A stretch of 59,185 nt of DNA from Cytidiella melzeri (lineage: Eukaryota; Basidiomycota; Agaricomycetes; Polyporales; Irpicaceae), in assembly GCA_022592445.1 (NCBI GenBank), contig JABYQR010000287.1, forward strand, positions 1-59,185. The letters run 5' to 3'. This document shows, one piece after another, positions 1 through 11,110 of the stretch; the stretch's first letter is position 1, and each line of letters starts with the position of its first letter. The notes below the pieces were generated by a model. The model saw nothing but the letters and a program-made list of their open reading frames with translations, ran no database searches and was not told where the DNA came from. Made by a program: the position numbers and the translations under genes.

Positions 1-556
1 TACCGTCAACCTTCTGGAAAGGTTCGTTAGGAGATTCTTCCGAGCCGCTCGGAATTGTCATTTCTCCTTTTTCCCAGTTAACGGTAGGGTTTACGCGCTT
101 GAGCCATGGTAGCCCAAGAATGACGTCTTCTGGACCTAAGTCCGTGACAAGAAACTCTGCCTTTTCTGTGTGGTCTCCAACTGTGAGTGTAAGGCAAACA
201 AAGTGTGTTAATCCGCCAGCTTTATTCTTAGTTCCGTCGATATTATGCAATGAGATGACCCTTTCGAGCGGGTGCTGAATAATCTTATGCTTCTTGACAA
301 ACTGGTGACTGATGAATAAAGCCGTAGCTCCTGAATCGATCATAGCAGGAACGCGAATGCTTCTATTCAGACCTTTAACTAGTACATGTACACGGAAATG
401 AGATGACAACCAATCTAGCGACAATATAGTACACGGGGAGATAGTAGACGAGGGGCAATGGATAGACTTTGTACACGAAGACAACAAGGCAGAAGACGAG
501 TAAAACAAGGACGGGGTACCGGGGGGACTCGCAGCTGCGGCTATGTCACGAGTCCT
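1..556 (-). CDS. Gypsy A pol, N-terminal part with aspartic protease (partial)
   Basis: This frame is open from the gag stop to the window edge. It encodes a retropepsin domain: the catalytic motif DSGAT lies near base 330, preceded by Met-Ile, and the second conserved block (GPEDVILGLPWL) lies near 110-145. The protein would cut the Gag-Pol polyprotein. It lies in the -1 frame relative to gag and probably has no start codon of its own, being made by ribosomal frameshifting at the T-run before the gag stop. The same layout and motifs occur in element B at 35573-37522. Reverse transcriptase and integrase would follow to the left, outside the window. Confidence 0.75.
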
Positions 557-558
557 TT

Positions 559-2040
559 TCAAAAAACCACGTTGATCTTAGCAGCCATTTCATCCATTTG
601 CTTCTTCTGGATGTCCAACATGTCCTTGAGCGCAGCAATCTTAGCATCCTTGTCACTGGATGTGTCTTGCTTCGGTGTAGTAGTAGTTGACGAGGTCGAC
701 GAGGTAGCAGCGACTTTTTGTCCCTTAGGGACATGTTGAAGTCGTTTCAGGCAAACCGCCCCCCAATGACCGGTATCACCGCAGTGCTTGCACACCGGGT
801 CATCGGGGTGCTTCGGATCCCTCTTCTTGTGATTCTCCGAACCACGAACCAAGCAGTGCTTGCTCATCTCTTTCTTCCATTTCTGGAGGATCCCCTGCTT
901 TCCTAGTCCTGCAAAGAGTGCATTGAACGAGGCGGAGAAGCAAGAGGCGTCGATCTCCATAGCGTTGGGACCGCAGAACGCTTGTTGGTGGGACTTGCCG
1001 TTTCCCAACGAGCTGTCCACCATGACTTTGCCCGTGCTGTTACGCAGATTGGCGAGCTGAGTGTCAACTGCCTTGCACTGGTCCTTGAGAGCATTGTAGG
1101 TAGCAGCGCGGGTTTGGAAGTATGAGACGTGTTGCAAGTACTCCGTGCTCAAGCTTGACTTGAAACGGTCAAAGAGATCCGGCTGGCTCCAGCCAGTGCG
1201 AGGGGCCCATGTCTCGAACTCAGAGATGTGGGCGGCGAAGGTCTTATTGCCTTGCTTCATGTTGGCGATTTTCGTTTTGGCCTCCATGACAGCATCTATA
1301 GGCTCAAATTTGGCTTTGAAAGCCTCGATAAACGTGTCCCAGCTATTTCCAAATGCTGGTTTGCTATTGGCCAACTCCTCGATGTGAGGGCAAGCCCAAT
1401 CAGTTGCATCCTCCTGCATGAAAGACAAGGCACTGGTGATGAGTTTATGAGGATCAAAGATCCTCGCGCCGTTGTTGTCCAGCCGGACTTGTCCTTGTGC
1501 GTCTTGCTGGAAGAAGGCCTTGCCCTGATTCTGGGCCCAGACTATGAAGATGTGCCGGAAGAGCCTTGCTTCCGAAGATGTCTTTCCTTTGAACAAAACA
1601 GGCTTCTCCACAATGCTCCATTCCCTGGAGCTGTGAGTGGCAGCGGCGACGGCCGTTGGTTGTGCAGCGGCTAGTGCGGCGACTTGATTGGTAAGCTCAA
1701 CCATCTTTCTTGTTAAAATGCCGAACATGTTTAGGATGTCCTGGCCACTCAGGTTGGGTGTGGGGTTGGGGGCAGCGGGAGCAGCGGGAGCAGCAGCGGT
1801 GGTGGGCTGGTTAGGATCCATGTCTTTTTGCGTGATGAGTTGTAGATTTTCTTCGGTGGGCATCTGGTGATGTTCAGAGTAATACTCGCTGTTGACAGCT
1901 TTAGCTGAGTCTGCCTGAGTGTATGAATTTGGACACGGTTGGTTGTCACACTCGTAGAATATTCCTCCGTAGAAGTGGTCGTCTGTGACCATGCTCGAAT
2001 TGAAGAAGTGTATGCAATTATTGCAAGACGTGGTGGGCAA
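559..2040 (-). CDS. Gypsy A Gag polyprotein (493 aa)
   Basis: The ORF is uninterrupted from ATG at 2040 to TGA at 559. It has a Cys-rich N terminus (residues 6-36, including CDNQPCPN), an Ala/Pro-rich linker (about 78-98), a retrotransposon-Gag-like helical region (about 140-330), a canonical CCHC zinc knuckle at residues 417-430 (CX2CX4HX4C) for RNA binding, and a charged, probably coiled-coil C terminus (about 463-490). Gag would form the particle that packages element RNA. The stop codon directly follows a T-run that can serve as a -1 frameshift site into pol. The intact frame suggests the copy is not very old. The call is firm from zinc knuckle plus context, though the core Gag fold was not tested. 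Confidence 0.85.
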   Translation of the reverse strand: MPTTSCNNCIHFFNSSMVTDDHFYGGIFYECDNQPCPNSYTQADSAKAVNSEYYSEHHQMPTEENLQLITQKDMDPNQPTTAAAPAAPAAPNPTPNLSGQDILNMFGILTRKMVELTNQVAALAAAQPTAVAAATHSSREWSIVEKPVLFKGKTSSEARLFRHIFIVWAQNQGKAFFQQDAQGQVRLDNNGARIFDPHKLITSALSFMQEDATDWACPHIEELANSKPAFGNSWDTFIEAFKAKFEPIDAVMEAKTKIANMKQGNKTFAAHISEFETWAPRTGWSQPDLFDRFKSSLSTEYLQHVSYFQTRAATYNALKDQCKAVDTQLANLRNSTGKVMVDSSLGNGKSHQQAFCGPNAMEIDASCFSASFNALFAGLGKQGILQKWKKEMSKHCLVRGSENHKKRDPKHPDDPVCKHCGDTGHWGAVCLKRLQHVPKGQKVAATSSTSSTTTTPKQDTSSDKDAKIAALKDMLDIQKKQMDEMAAKINVVF

Positions 2041-2054
2041 AAACTATGGATCCG

Positions 2055-2850
2055 CTAGATCCACTCAAAATAGCTATCACTATTTACTACATTGAGTTGT
2101 GCGAGGACTTTGTCGTAGTTTTTACGAAGCTGCTTAAATGAAACTTTCCCAATTGCTTTGCAACCCCAGTCTAGGAGCTGCCACTCGCGGTCTGCTGTGA
2201 TGGGTGCGAGATTGTCGACTCGGTTGAGGTAACAATTAACCTTGTTGACAAGGTGAAGCAGCGTGCGACGGTGGTCGGGGTTGGCGCGGTTCAGGAGTTC
2301 TTCAAGCTCTGTGAGAGCTTGCAGGCAAGTGCGGACGGCGGTGAGTTTTGGCCTAAAGATACCAACAAGATCTACCGGTGACGACTTTTTAAAGTCGATG
2401 AGTACCGGCTTGAGTGCCGCGGGGGCGGGAGTTGGCGCAGGGAGCTTTACTAGTCACTCTGCAAGAGTGAGCTTGTGGATATGTTGCTCAGCTAAGGTGT
2501 GGTCACGCTCCTCAGCAGCTCGTTCTCCGTATGCTCGTGCGGAGGCGCAAAGTTGTCGGTTTTCCTCGTAAGAGGGGACGGTGAGGGTGATGCCTTTGAC
2601 AGGCGGCTTCTTGGACACGTACTTCGTGACAGTGGCCAGGTCTTTGTCAGACCAGCAATGAGGTTGACCGCTCTTACGCTTTTCAGCAAGAGTGTCAAGG
2701 AAAGATGATGGAAGAGACCTCTTGAGCTGAGGCTCAGTTGCAGGGAGTTTCTTAGAAAAACGGGGGCGCGTGTCTTTAGGCACTAAACAACGCGCAGGGG
2801 GTAGAAACGGACGACATAAGTGTAGCTCAACGGTATGGAGAGACCGAAGA
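2055..2850 (-). pseudogene. Conserved ORF ahead of gag in element A, interrupted by a stop
   Basis: Between LTR and gag the minus strand encodes a protein of about 260 residues in one frame. It contains VPKDTRPRFSKK near the N terminus, a middle block with YVSKKPP, and a C-terminal block with LIDFKKS...VGIFRPKL and LDWG...VSFKQLRK. An in-frame TGA at about 2454-2456 splits it into a 109-residue upstream part (2783-2454) and a downstream part ending at TAG 2055-2057. The same order of blocks is found ahead of gag in element B (38904-39690), so selection on a real protein is likely. I do not recognise the family. Possible roles are a leader domain of Gag or an accessory protein. There is no clear ATG at its very start, so it may begin at the Met of 2783 or be made by other means. 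Confidence 0.6.
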
Positions 2851-2928
2851 CGTACTCGTCAAACAATAATAAACTTTTTAAAACGGTGGGAATAGGGGAC
2901 CCAGGTTTTCACAACAATCTTGACCTAA

Positions 2929-3577
2929 TGACACGGAGACAGGGCTCAACGTGACAAACAGGGACACAATGTGGATGACAACGACGAGGTGGTGGAAGGC
3001 GTGAAGCACAATGCGTTCACCAGCTATCAAACCTATTCAGAGAGCTAGCCCAGTAAAGACCAAGTTAGCATTGAGTACTACTAGCTATGTAGTACAGGAA
3101 GGAGTGGCTTGCCTAGCCCAGTAAAGACCAAGAGGTCGAGATGGGGGGCTAGGAGCGTACATGCAGCTGCTTATATAGACTTCAGGGACCTGCACACAGA
3201 CCATGTTGAGGGCAGGCTTTGCAAGAAGCTGTGTGAACAAAGAACAAAAGAACTACCTAAAGGAGAACAATAGCTATTGTCTAGACCTTGCCAAGAGCTC
3301 TACTTGTGAGAGAATCAATCTAAAAGGAGACCAACTATTGTATTCCATTCCCACACCTGTGAGAACATCCTTCCATAAAGAGAACAATAGGGACTCCTTT
3401 TGTCCTTTCCATGTGAACGGTATCTATGATGTCAAACCCTAGCTATGGGCTGAGCCATGTGTTTGTAGCCATGTGGTCTTACTTAAGCTAAGTCACATGC
3501 CAGTGTGACGTAGTAGCAAGTAACGTGACCGTGTGGAGCATCTAAGCCACGTGATACGGGCGCTTAATAGACGTGCA
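2929..3577 (-). repeat. 5' LTR of gypsy element A
   Basis: The 649-bp segment reads TGACACGG...GACGTGCA on the plus strand, giving TG...CA ends in either orientation. It is repeated with small indels at 55215-55867. In element orientation a TATA-like CTATATAAG lies at about 3171-3180. Immediately inside the LTR the leader begins TTAGGT, as in element B, rather than the TGG expected for a primer site matching a tRNA 3' end. Confidence 0.85.
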
Positions 3578-4463
3578 AAGGAGTTTTATGCAGAGAAGGT
3601 TGCAACTGGGTTGCAGCCCGGAGTTTTACAGATAAAAACAAGAGGTAAATTGCGAAAAATAAGGGCTAATCGGGCCACCCACGCCACCACATTTGACAAA
3701 TAAGTTTATAGACTTGAGGGAAGTTAGTGGTGATAGAGAGTGGAGTTGCCATGGATGGCCCAGCTAGTCCTGCTATTTTGCAATCTACCTCTAGTCTACA
3801 CCTTGCAAACCCTTTGCAAAACCCCTTGCACAGCTATTAAGTGCCCATATCACATGGCTTAGATGCTCTACTTTACTTATAAAAAGTCTGTACTTTGGGC
3901 AATTAGGTAAGAAAAGCTGTTATTGATAACAAATCAACTTATTCAAGTAACAATTCCTGGTAAATTCAAGATAAAATAGGTTTTCAGTAACCAGACTACT
4001 GATGAAAGTGAGATTTCAAAACTATTGAAAAATCAAGTATTGCCTGGAAAATTAGAAACAAATGCTGTTACCAGTAACAAAGTCACTTGTAAAGGTAAGG
4101 ATTCACCATCATGTTTGGAAGTAAGTATTTTGGGCAAGTGAGTAACAAAAGCTCTTACCAATCACAAGATTGCATCTAAAAGTGAAGATTATGAACCTGT
4201 TAATCACAAAGGTTTTTACCAGTAACAAAACTATACTCATAAAAGTAAGTATTCCAGGCTTGTTAGTCATGAAGGTTGAAATTGTTGCTAGTAACAAACA
4301 TACTCATAGTAGGGGTGGTCTAGGCAGGTAAATTATCACAGTGAGCATTCCAGACAAGGTACAATGGGGACTTTTTACCAGCAACAACATTATATTTGCA
4401 GTTAGGCCTTCCAGTATCAACAGAAGATGTAACAGTTCAGGTTACACTCACCAGATAGTTGTT
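3578..4463. repeat. AT-rich spacer with degenerate 61-bp repeats (about 3860-4340)
   Basis: No gene is visible. From about 3860 to 4340 the sequence cycles through diverged versions of a unit containing (GT)TACCAGTAACAAA, ACTTATAAAAGTAAGTATT and GTTAGTAATGAAAG. The clearest copies are at 7416-7640, where the period is exactly 61 bp. Further scattered copies lie near 5100-5220, 8880-9000, 9240-9340 and 13830-14000. Function unknown. Confidence 0.6.
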
Positions 4464-5030
4464 AAACTTGAGGGGGAGATAATGAGATAGAGAGTAGAGT
4501 GTTGGTGAGAGTGATTACTGGGAAGTACAAAGTAGTCCTTGATCAACAGAGTGGATAAGACTGAGGGGATATGCCCTCAGGAGTGCCTCTATATATACAT
4601 GAAGGGGAGGGCCCCAGGTACTACCCTAAGACCCCTAATACCTACATGAGTAAGTGAAGTAATCTACTTTACTAAGCATGCCCTATGCCCTATGCCCTAG
4701 TGGTGCCACTTCAATAATCAACCAATAGCAATTGTCCCCATGACCTGACCCCATGACCCAGTCCCAAGGCCAGACTTGTTCTAGCTTGTTCTAAGACAAG
4801 GCTAGACTTTTCCAGAAGGTTCTAAGAACTGCGACATCAACTGATAGAATGTTCTACACTATGACATCATAGTTCCAGCATGTTCCACAAGGTTCCAGAG
4901 AGTTCTATCATGTGATACACAGATTAGAAAAGAAGTGCATCAGTGCATCAGAGACAGAGGGCGCATCAGTGCATTAATTGATAGGCACTGAAATAAGTGC
5001 TGGATAAGCACTGGATAAGCGCTTAAATAT
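4464..5030 (+). other. Possible LTR-retrotransposon 3' end remnant
   Basis: A purine-rich tract CTTGAGGGGGAGA at about 4469-4482 resembles a copia polypurine tract. About 110 bp later comes a TATA-like CTCTATATATACATG (about 4588-4602), followed by short direct repeats such as GCCCTATGCCCTATGCCCTA (about 4680-4700) and multiple TTCTA/TTCCA motifs. This fits a polypurine tract followed by a 3' LTR on the plus strand. No partner LTR or coding region is seen, so the call is weak. Confidence 0.3.
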
Positions 5031-7399
5031 TCCCAATAATACCGTTGCCTGGTAAGGCAAGTCTTGTAGAAACTTTGAAAATCTGTGACAGAAGATACTG
5101 CAAGCAATCCAGCTAGTCATAAGATGATCACCAAAAAATGTTGTCTATGAGAGTGAGTACTATCAGCATTGTTACTCATGAAGGTTACTAGAAAAATTCA
5201 TTTCTGAGGTTACTACAGTTTTTGACTGCAACAGACATTGCAGGTGACTGTAAGCACATTTCTGATGTAATGGTATCTTCTTGGTGCCATGGATCACAAC
5301 AAGGTGATGTTAACAAATATGTTAAGTTCCCACAAAGTTTTTGTAGCTATGCTGCACATACATCCTCATCTCACTCTTCCAGTTCCTATTTTAAGCAAAG
5401 TGGACTTATCTAAGTGAATATAGCACAATGATTTACTCATAAATGGAAGTATGTGATAACACAATCAAATTTGCCAGCCAATCTCTCTGCCAAGGTTTAC
5501 AGATGAAGTGGTAGATACAGCTTGATAAGATCAGGAATTTTACTTGCTGCTGATACACCCAAAACATGGCTAAGCACGGAATCACTGCAGATTCCATTCA
5601 TTTGTGCACTTGCACCCTTCCCACAGCAAATACCTGCCTTCCCATCAGCACAGGCATTGCAAAGGGACACAGAGACGGTGTTATACACAGGCACAAGGCA
5701 TTTGCCAAGGATCTGAGGACTTACCACGCAGAGTCAGCCTGTTGGCAATGCCCAAGGGTGCAAGACAGTAGGAACCCCTGACTTGCTTTCACATTCCATT
5801 CACATTGGCACCCGGACTGGCCAGCCACCAAGCGTTTTGTACACACGTTGGACTGACACTACCCATGTTGGACTAACGTGATAATCAGATCACATTTCAT
5901 TGAGGCTCCTATCACTTCATGCTGTGTGTCTCCTGGTCAGCGCCGCATCACCTGGTCACAAGACTGGCACTTTCCTCGACCTAGGAAGCGCGCCTCAGCC
6001 TCCCGCCTTGGCACATGCTGTGCCCTGCCGTGCATTGATTCACCAATTGTTTGCTCTCACATTTGGACTGAAGACACAGAAGAAAAGGTTTAGGAGGTGT
6101 ACTTGGGTATATGTATAGTGTCGCATGTACTACATTCAGGAGAATACGGGCCCTCTGGGTTCCCACATCACTTTGTGCCCATGTCAAGACGGTCTCCTTG
6201 CATTCTTAAGTTGTTGTGTCTCTTGCATTGCCTCCCTGTGCTCTCAACTGCGTTTATGTCCACTGCATCTTCCACTCAAAACCCAACCTGTGCTTGTCGC
6301 TACTGCCCTCCGGTTTCCATCTCCCTGACAGTTGTTGCCCACACCGCCCATAACACAACCTGCTCTGATGCTATCCCGTGTACCCTACATTCACACCTCT
6401 GGTGACCCACCCGCTAAACTAGTCAAGCCTGCCAAGCCATCTGAAGGCTCCTGTTCTAAATCACCCTCGCCAGCATCATCTGTGGCCTCTGTAGCAAACT
6501 TGCTTCACAATTGCTCTTATTGCAACACTCAGAGAAACTACCCAATTCCCTTGCGTTCTGGTCCTTTCATCCCTCTCAACTGTAATTGCCGCTCACACCA
6601 CACCCAACTATTGGCTTTTGCCCGGCTTTGTAGGCAATAATCACAAGTGACTTATTCAGTTCAACCTCACTGGCTCCTCCAACGCCGCTGTTGGTCACAC
6701 GTCCACTTGCCACACACATCGCCACTCTGGAGGAGTTGTCCTTCACTATTGTGCTTGTGAACAGTCTGTCAACTCAAACTGAGCTCTTCTTAGCTGAGAT
6801 ACTCGTCATGTTTTGTGTTCAATTACTAGTATCTCTTTGCAATTTGGTTAGTTTCAGAGTGTTGTTATATTTCTCACCACATTATTTTACTGCGTTACTG
6901 CGTCTGGGTTTCACCTTCACTCTGTCAAGCTTACTGCATCTCAACTTCACTCCGGCTGCATTTTCAAGCAACCCCTTCATGGTATTTAGCAACTGCAATT
7001 TGTGTTTCTGACTTGTACTGCATTCTCCTTATGTTTGTGAGTAATCACGTGTGTCCTACATTGCGGCTTTTATCCTTTGCGTGTTCACTTTGTGTTCACA
7101 ATTAACCTTCTTTACCTCCACCATGTTTCCTCTTTTGCTCGCAATACATGTAGCGCTTTGCCTACCTAGCTCATAGACTACAAAAACCTTTACCCTAAGA
7201 CCTTGTTGCCCATTTTTGGCACAGGTTAACTAGAGCTCTTAGACCACCTTGCACAGCTTTAACACATTTGCACTACCACATGCTTACACTCCTATTTTGT
7301 GGTTGAGTTGTGCTGTCTATGGGGTTTTTGTTTGCATCAGAGCGTGACACAGTCTGCACAGTGTTTCATTGCATACCAGCCCCGCTACCACTAATATGA
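5031..7399. other. Gene-free AT-rich region
   Basis: Only short ORFs without recognisable domains are present. The Cys/His/Pro-rich frames near 6100-6640 overlap each other in several frames and look like compositional artefacts. One diverged 61-bp repeat unit lies near 5100-5220. I see no RNA gene or clear transposon protein here. Confidence 0.5.
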
Positions 7400-7415
7400 A
7401 AATTTTGCTAGTAGA

Positions 7416-7640
7416 AAAATTACTTATCAAAGTAAGAATTCTAAGCAAGTTGGTAATGAAAGTTGTTAACAGTAACAAAATGACTTATCAAGGTAAGTTT
7501 TACCAACAAGTTGCTCATGAGGGTTGTTACTAGTAGGAAAATCACTTATCAAAGTAAATATCTTGGCAGGTTGCTAATGAAAGTTGTTACTGGTAATAAA
7601 ATTACTTATAAAAGTCAGTATTCTGAGCATGTTTGTACCA
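7416..7640 (+). repeat. 61-bp tandem repeat, about 3.7 units
   Basis: Units begin at 7416, 7477, 7538 and 7599 with a constant 61-bp step. Each contains AAAATTACTTATCAAAGTAA and, about 40 bases in, a GTAATGAAAGTTGTTA-like segment. Diverged copies elsewhere in 3860-14000 suggest an old minisatellite broken up by other insertions. Confidence 0.8.
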
Positions 7641-10309
7641 ATGTACGGCTATCTAATGTTATCAAGTATATACCCACCTGTGGTCATGTGTATGCTAGAA
7701 AAATTGAAAACTGTGGTTTGATTGGAAATAGCACTCATCTAACCAGTTTTGTAGGACAAGTAACAAATCCAGTACAATTTCATCAATTACGTTCAGTGTG
7801 GTAACATAAAAGCTGTTAGTTTTTGAAATTCTGTGAAGTTCCCACCCATTGGGACAGTAGTGTCACATGTTGCAAGAGCTCAAAGCACTTGCATGCACTG
7901 AAACAAATCTTCATTCTTCAGAAATTGTAATTTGTTTTCAGATGCAACCCTCTTGTCCTCCAAAGTGTGGGAATTTGATGGGAAATAACAACATTTTCAA
8001 TATATGAAAGCAATGAATACAGCTCATGGCATCACATTGGCTTTGTTATCAGCCCTTCAAAACTTTGTATGAGATCACTTTTGCAATCAAAATGCAAGTT
8101 TTCATGCTTACAGACTGCATATGAGCACAAGTCCATACATGTGATACACCATTGGATAGCACTATCTTGTGCCAAAATCCGGACAAATAATCTTTTTATT
8201 CAAATTAGAATGAGCAAGTGATGGCCAGTCTACTGAAAAAAGTCACTCAGACTCAGATTCAAACTCCCCTCTTGCTGGCACATAAGCAAGATGATGTCAG
8301 ATTCTGGTCAGATACATGCACAGCAATCTACACACATTGCTTGCTCTCTGAGCAAGAATTTCAATCAGAACACATTCCAAAAGTATTACTGGTTCTGGGT
8401 AAGAATTACCAGTGCTTTGGAAGCTGATTATCAGAAAACAGGGGTGCTACATTCGTGAACAATGTAAATTTGTAGTTGCATCAGCAGTGAGCACTGCATC
8501 TGATTGTTCCACAAAGTTTCACAGCCATTGGTTGCTCTCTAAGCAGCAGTTACAATCAGAACACGGCCTGGGGCAGTTCCAATGGGAATGAGACAGTTCA
8601 GATATCAATAGTACACATGCAACATGTTCTGGGAGCTGATCTAATGAGACAACTCCAACCTTTCTTCATTCTTAAAGCAAGTCATTTCTCGGCATCAGCA
8701 GTGAGTGTAAATGAGCACCACAAGTGATGGTTGCATCAGCAGTAGATACTGGACAACAATAATGATGAGATATATGACTCCACTTGCCACCATCAGTAGC
8801 TGCCTTGATTAATGGATAGTTGCTTTTCCCACAACTAAGCCATCAATTGTAGTGCGGTCACTTTATTGCACATCAAGTTGCTTTTCAAAGGTGTCACCAG
8901 TAGCAAATGCCCTAATTACAGTCAATTTTCATGATCAGATTACTTGGCAAGGTTTTTACCAGAAACAGAGTTGTTTACTGAGGTTTCTTTTTGTGACAGA
9001 ATCACTTGTAATCCTGTTCATGCAGTTTATCCAATTTGTATTTAGATCATATAACATATTTCAATACCATTCTGGACAAGACACACATCAAACAACCTTT
9101 ATCTCTATGCTCTACTCAACAAACTTGTTTTTACTTGTGTGCTCGCACCTGTTGTTGCGCTTAACTCAATACAGCACAGTCCTCTTCCATTCCTGAATGA
9201 TTGTGTGCTCCAGTGAAGACAAAATGCTGACTTGCCATACACTACTCATTAAAGAAGCTATTCTGAACAAGATTAATTTGTCAAGCTAGTACCAGTAGCA
9301 AAATTACTTGGTAATCTGGCTCAGAAAGTGAGATTTCATTCAATCTTCACATTGTACTGGTTGCTGCTAGTGCATTCTCTGTGCTGACTATCTATCAGAC
9401 CAGGCATTTGAGCTCAGAGATATGCTTGAGTTCCAAATTCTAGCCTTGAAGCTTCCGCCTTTACAACACTGCATCAAAATCTGCTGTCTTATTTATCCAG
9501 CCCCTCAAAGATGACCAGATATTCACTAGCGTTAGCAAGGCCGGCAACCGGCAAGTACAATTCCTGAAGATTGAATGAAATATTGTTTTTTGAGCCAGAT
9601 TTGTAAGTAAACTTGGTGCTGATGGAAGCCTGAACAAGTAATTTTGTTGGGGATAGCTTCTTCAATGAGGAATGTATGGTAAGTTGGTGGTTTGTCTTCA
9701 CTGGAGCACACAATCATTCATAAAAGAGGAGGGGCTGTGCTGTATTGTTTGAAGTGCAACAATGGGTGTGAGTACAGAATTAAAACAGGTTTGTGGAGTA
9801 GTACATGGAGATAACAATTGTTTGACATGTGTCTTCTTCTTAACAGTGTTGAGCTATGTTAAAGAATCTAGATAAAATTTGGTAAACTGCAGAAGCAGGG
9901 TTACAAGTGATTATGTCATTGATAGCAAATTGAATAAATCATATAGCGTGAAATAGTTAATTACACCTGTGACTTTGTTACCAAAAACAACCTCAGTAAA
10001 CAGCTCTGTTCCTGGTGAGGCTCTTGCCAAGCCATCTGGTCATAAACATTGGCTGTATTACAGGCATTTGCTATTAGTTACACCTTTGATAGGCAACTTG
10101 ATCTGGGATAAAGTGACTGTACTACAACTGATAAGTTTGGTCATTTGAAAAGGAGCCATACATTGTTGAAGGTAGTCACCAATGATAGCAAGGGGCTTCA
10201 TCCATCTTGTCATTAATCTTGTGCAGTGTTTACTGCTGATTCTAGAACATTACTTGCTTCAAGAATGAAGAAGTTGAGGGTGTCTCATTAAATCAATTGC
10301 TAGAACATG

Positions 10310-11110
10310 TTACATGTGTCCTGTTGATGTCTGCACTGCCTCACCCCCATTGAAGCTGCCACAGGCTGGATTCTGATTGTAACTCCCACTTATAGAGCAA
10401 CTAGTGGTTGTGAAACTGTGTGGAAGAATCAAAGGCAGTGCTCTATGGTGATGCAACCATGTCCTGTTGACGTCTGAGCTGCATTGCCCCTATTAGAACT
10501 GCCACAGACTGTCCTTGTGAACCAATTGAATGCAGTGCTTGCTGCCAATGCAACCATGTACTGTTGATGTCTGAACTGCCTCACTCCCATTGGAACTGCC
10601 ACAGCTGCAACTCCTGATTAGAAAGTAGTGGTTGTGAAACTTTGTGGACCAATTGAATGCAGCGCTGGCTGCTGATCAAACCACGTCCAGCTGATATCTG
10701 TGCTGCCTCACCCCTGTGAGAGCTGCCATAGTCTGTGTTCTGACTGTCACCCCTGCTTATAGAGCAACTGGTGGTTGTGAAACTGTATGGAAGAATCAAA
10801 GGCAGTGCTCTATGCTGATGCAACCAAGTCCTGTTAATGTCTGAATTGCCTCAGCCCCATTGGAAATGCCACAGGCTATGATCTGATCTTAACTCCTCCT
10901 TAGGGAGCAACTAATGGTTGTGAAACTTTGTGTAACATTTCAATGCAGTGCTTGCTGCTGATGCCACCATGTCCTGTTGATGTCTGAACTACCTCACCCC
11001 CATTGGGAGTGCCACAGGCTGTGTTCTGATTGTAACTCCTGCTTATGGAGCAACTAACAGTGGTGAAACCTTGTGAAACAATCAGATACAGTACTCACTA
11101 CTAATGCAGC
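10310..11110 (-). repeat. 143-bp tandem repeat array, reverse orientation (6 units)
   Basis: The marker CTGTTGATGTCTG or a close variant starts at 10321, 10464, 10561, 10688, 10831 and 10974. Steps are 143, 97, 127, 143 and 143 bp, so two units carry internal deletions. Each unit also holds GCCTCACCCCCATTG-like and GTGGTTGTGAAACT-like blocks. The same unit is arrayed in the opposite orientation at 13040-13640. Confidence 0.85.

Larger units (their letters stand above)
1..3577 (-). mobile_element. Ty3/gypsy element A, 5' portion, cut by the window edge
   Basis: On the minus strand this runs, in element order, as LTR (3577-2929), a leader, an ORF ahead of gag, gag (2040-559) and the start of pol, which leaves the window at base 1. 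The LTR assignment rests on a second copy of the same roughly 650 bp at 55215-55867 with identical TG...CA ends. The reverse transcriptase and integrase lie outside the window, so completeness and the other LTR cannot be judged. An in-frame stop in the upstream ORF suggests partial decay. Confidence 0.85.

Noticed and set aside
10310..11110. CRISPR-like array of direct repeats
   Set aside because: Whole 143-bp units are repeated without unique spacers, and the organism is a eukaryote.
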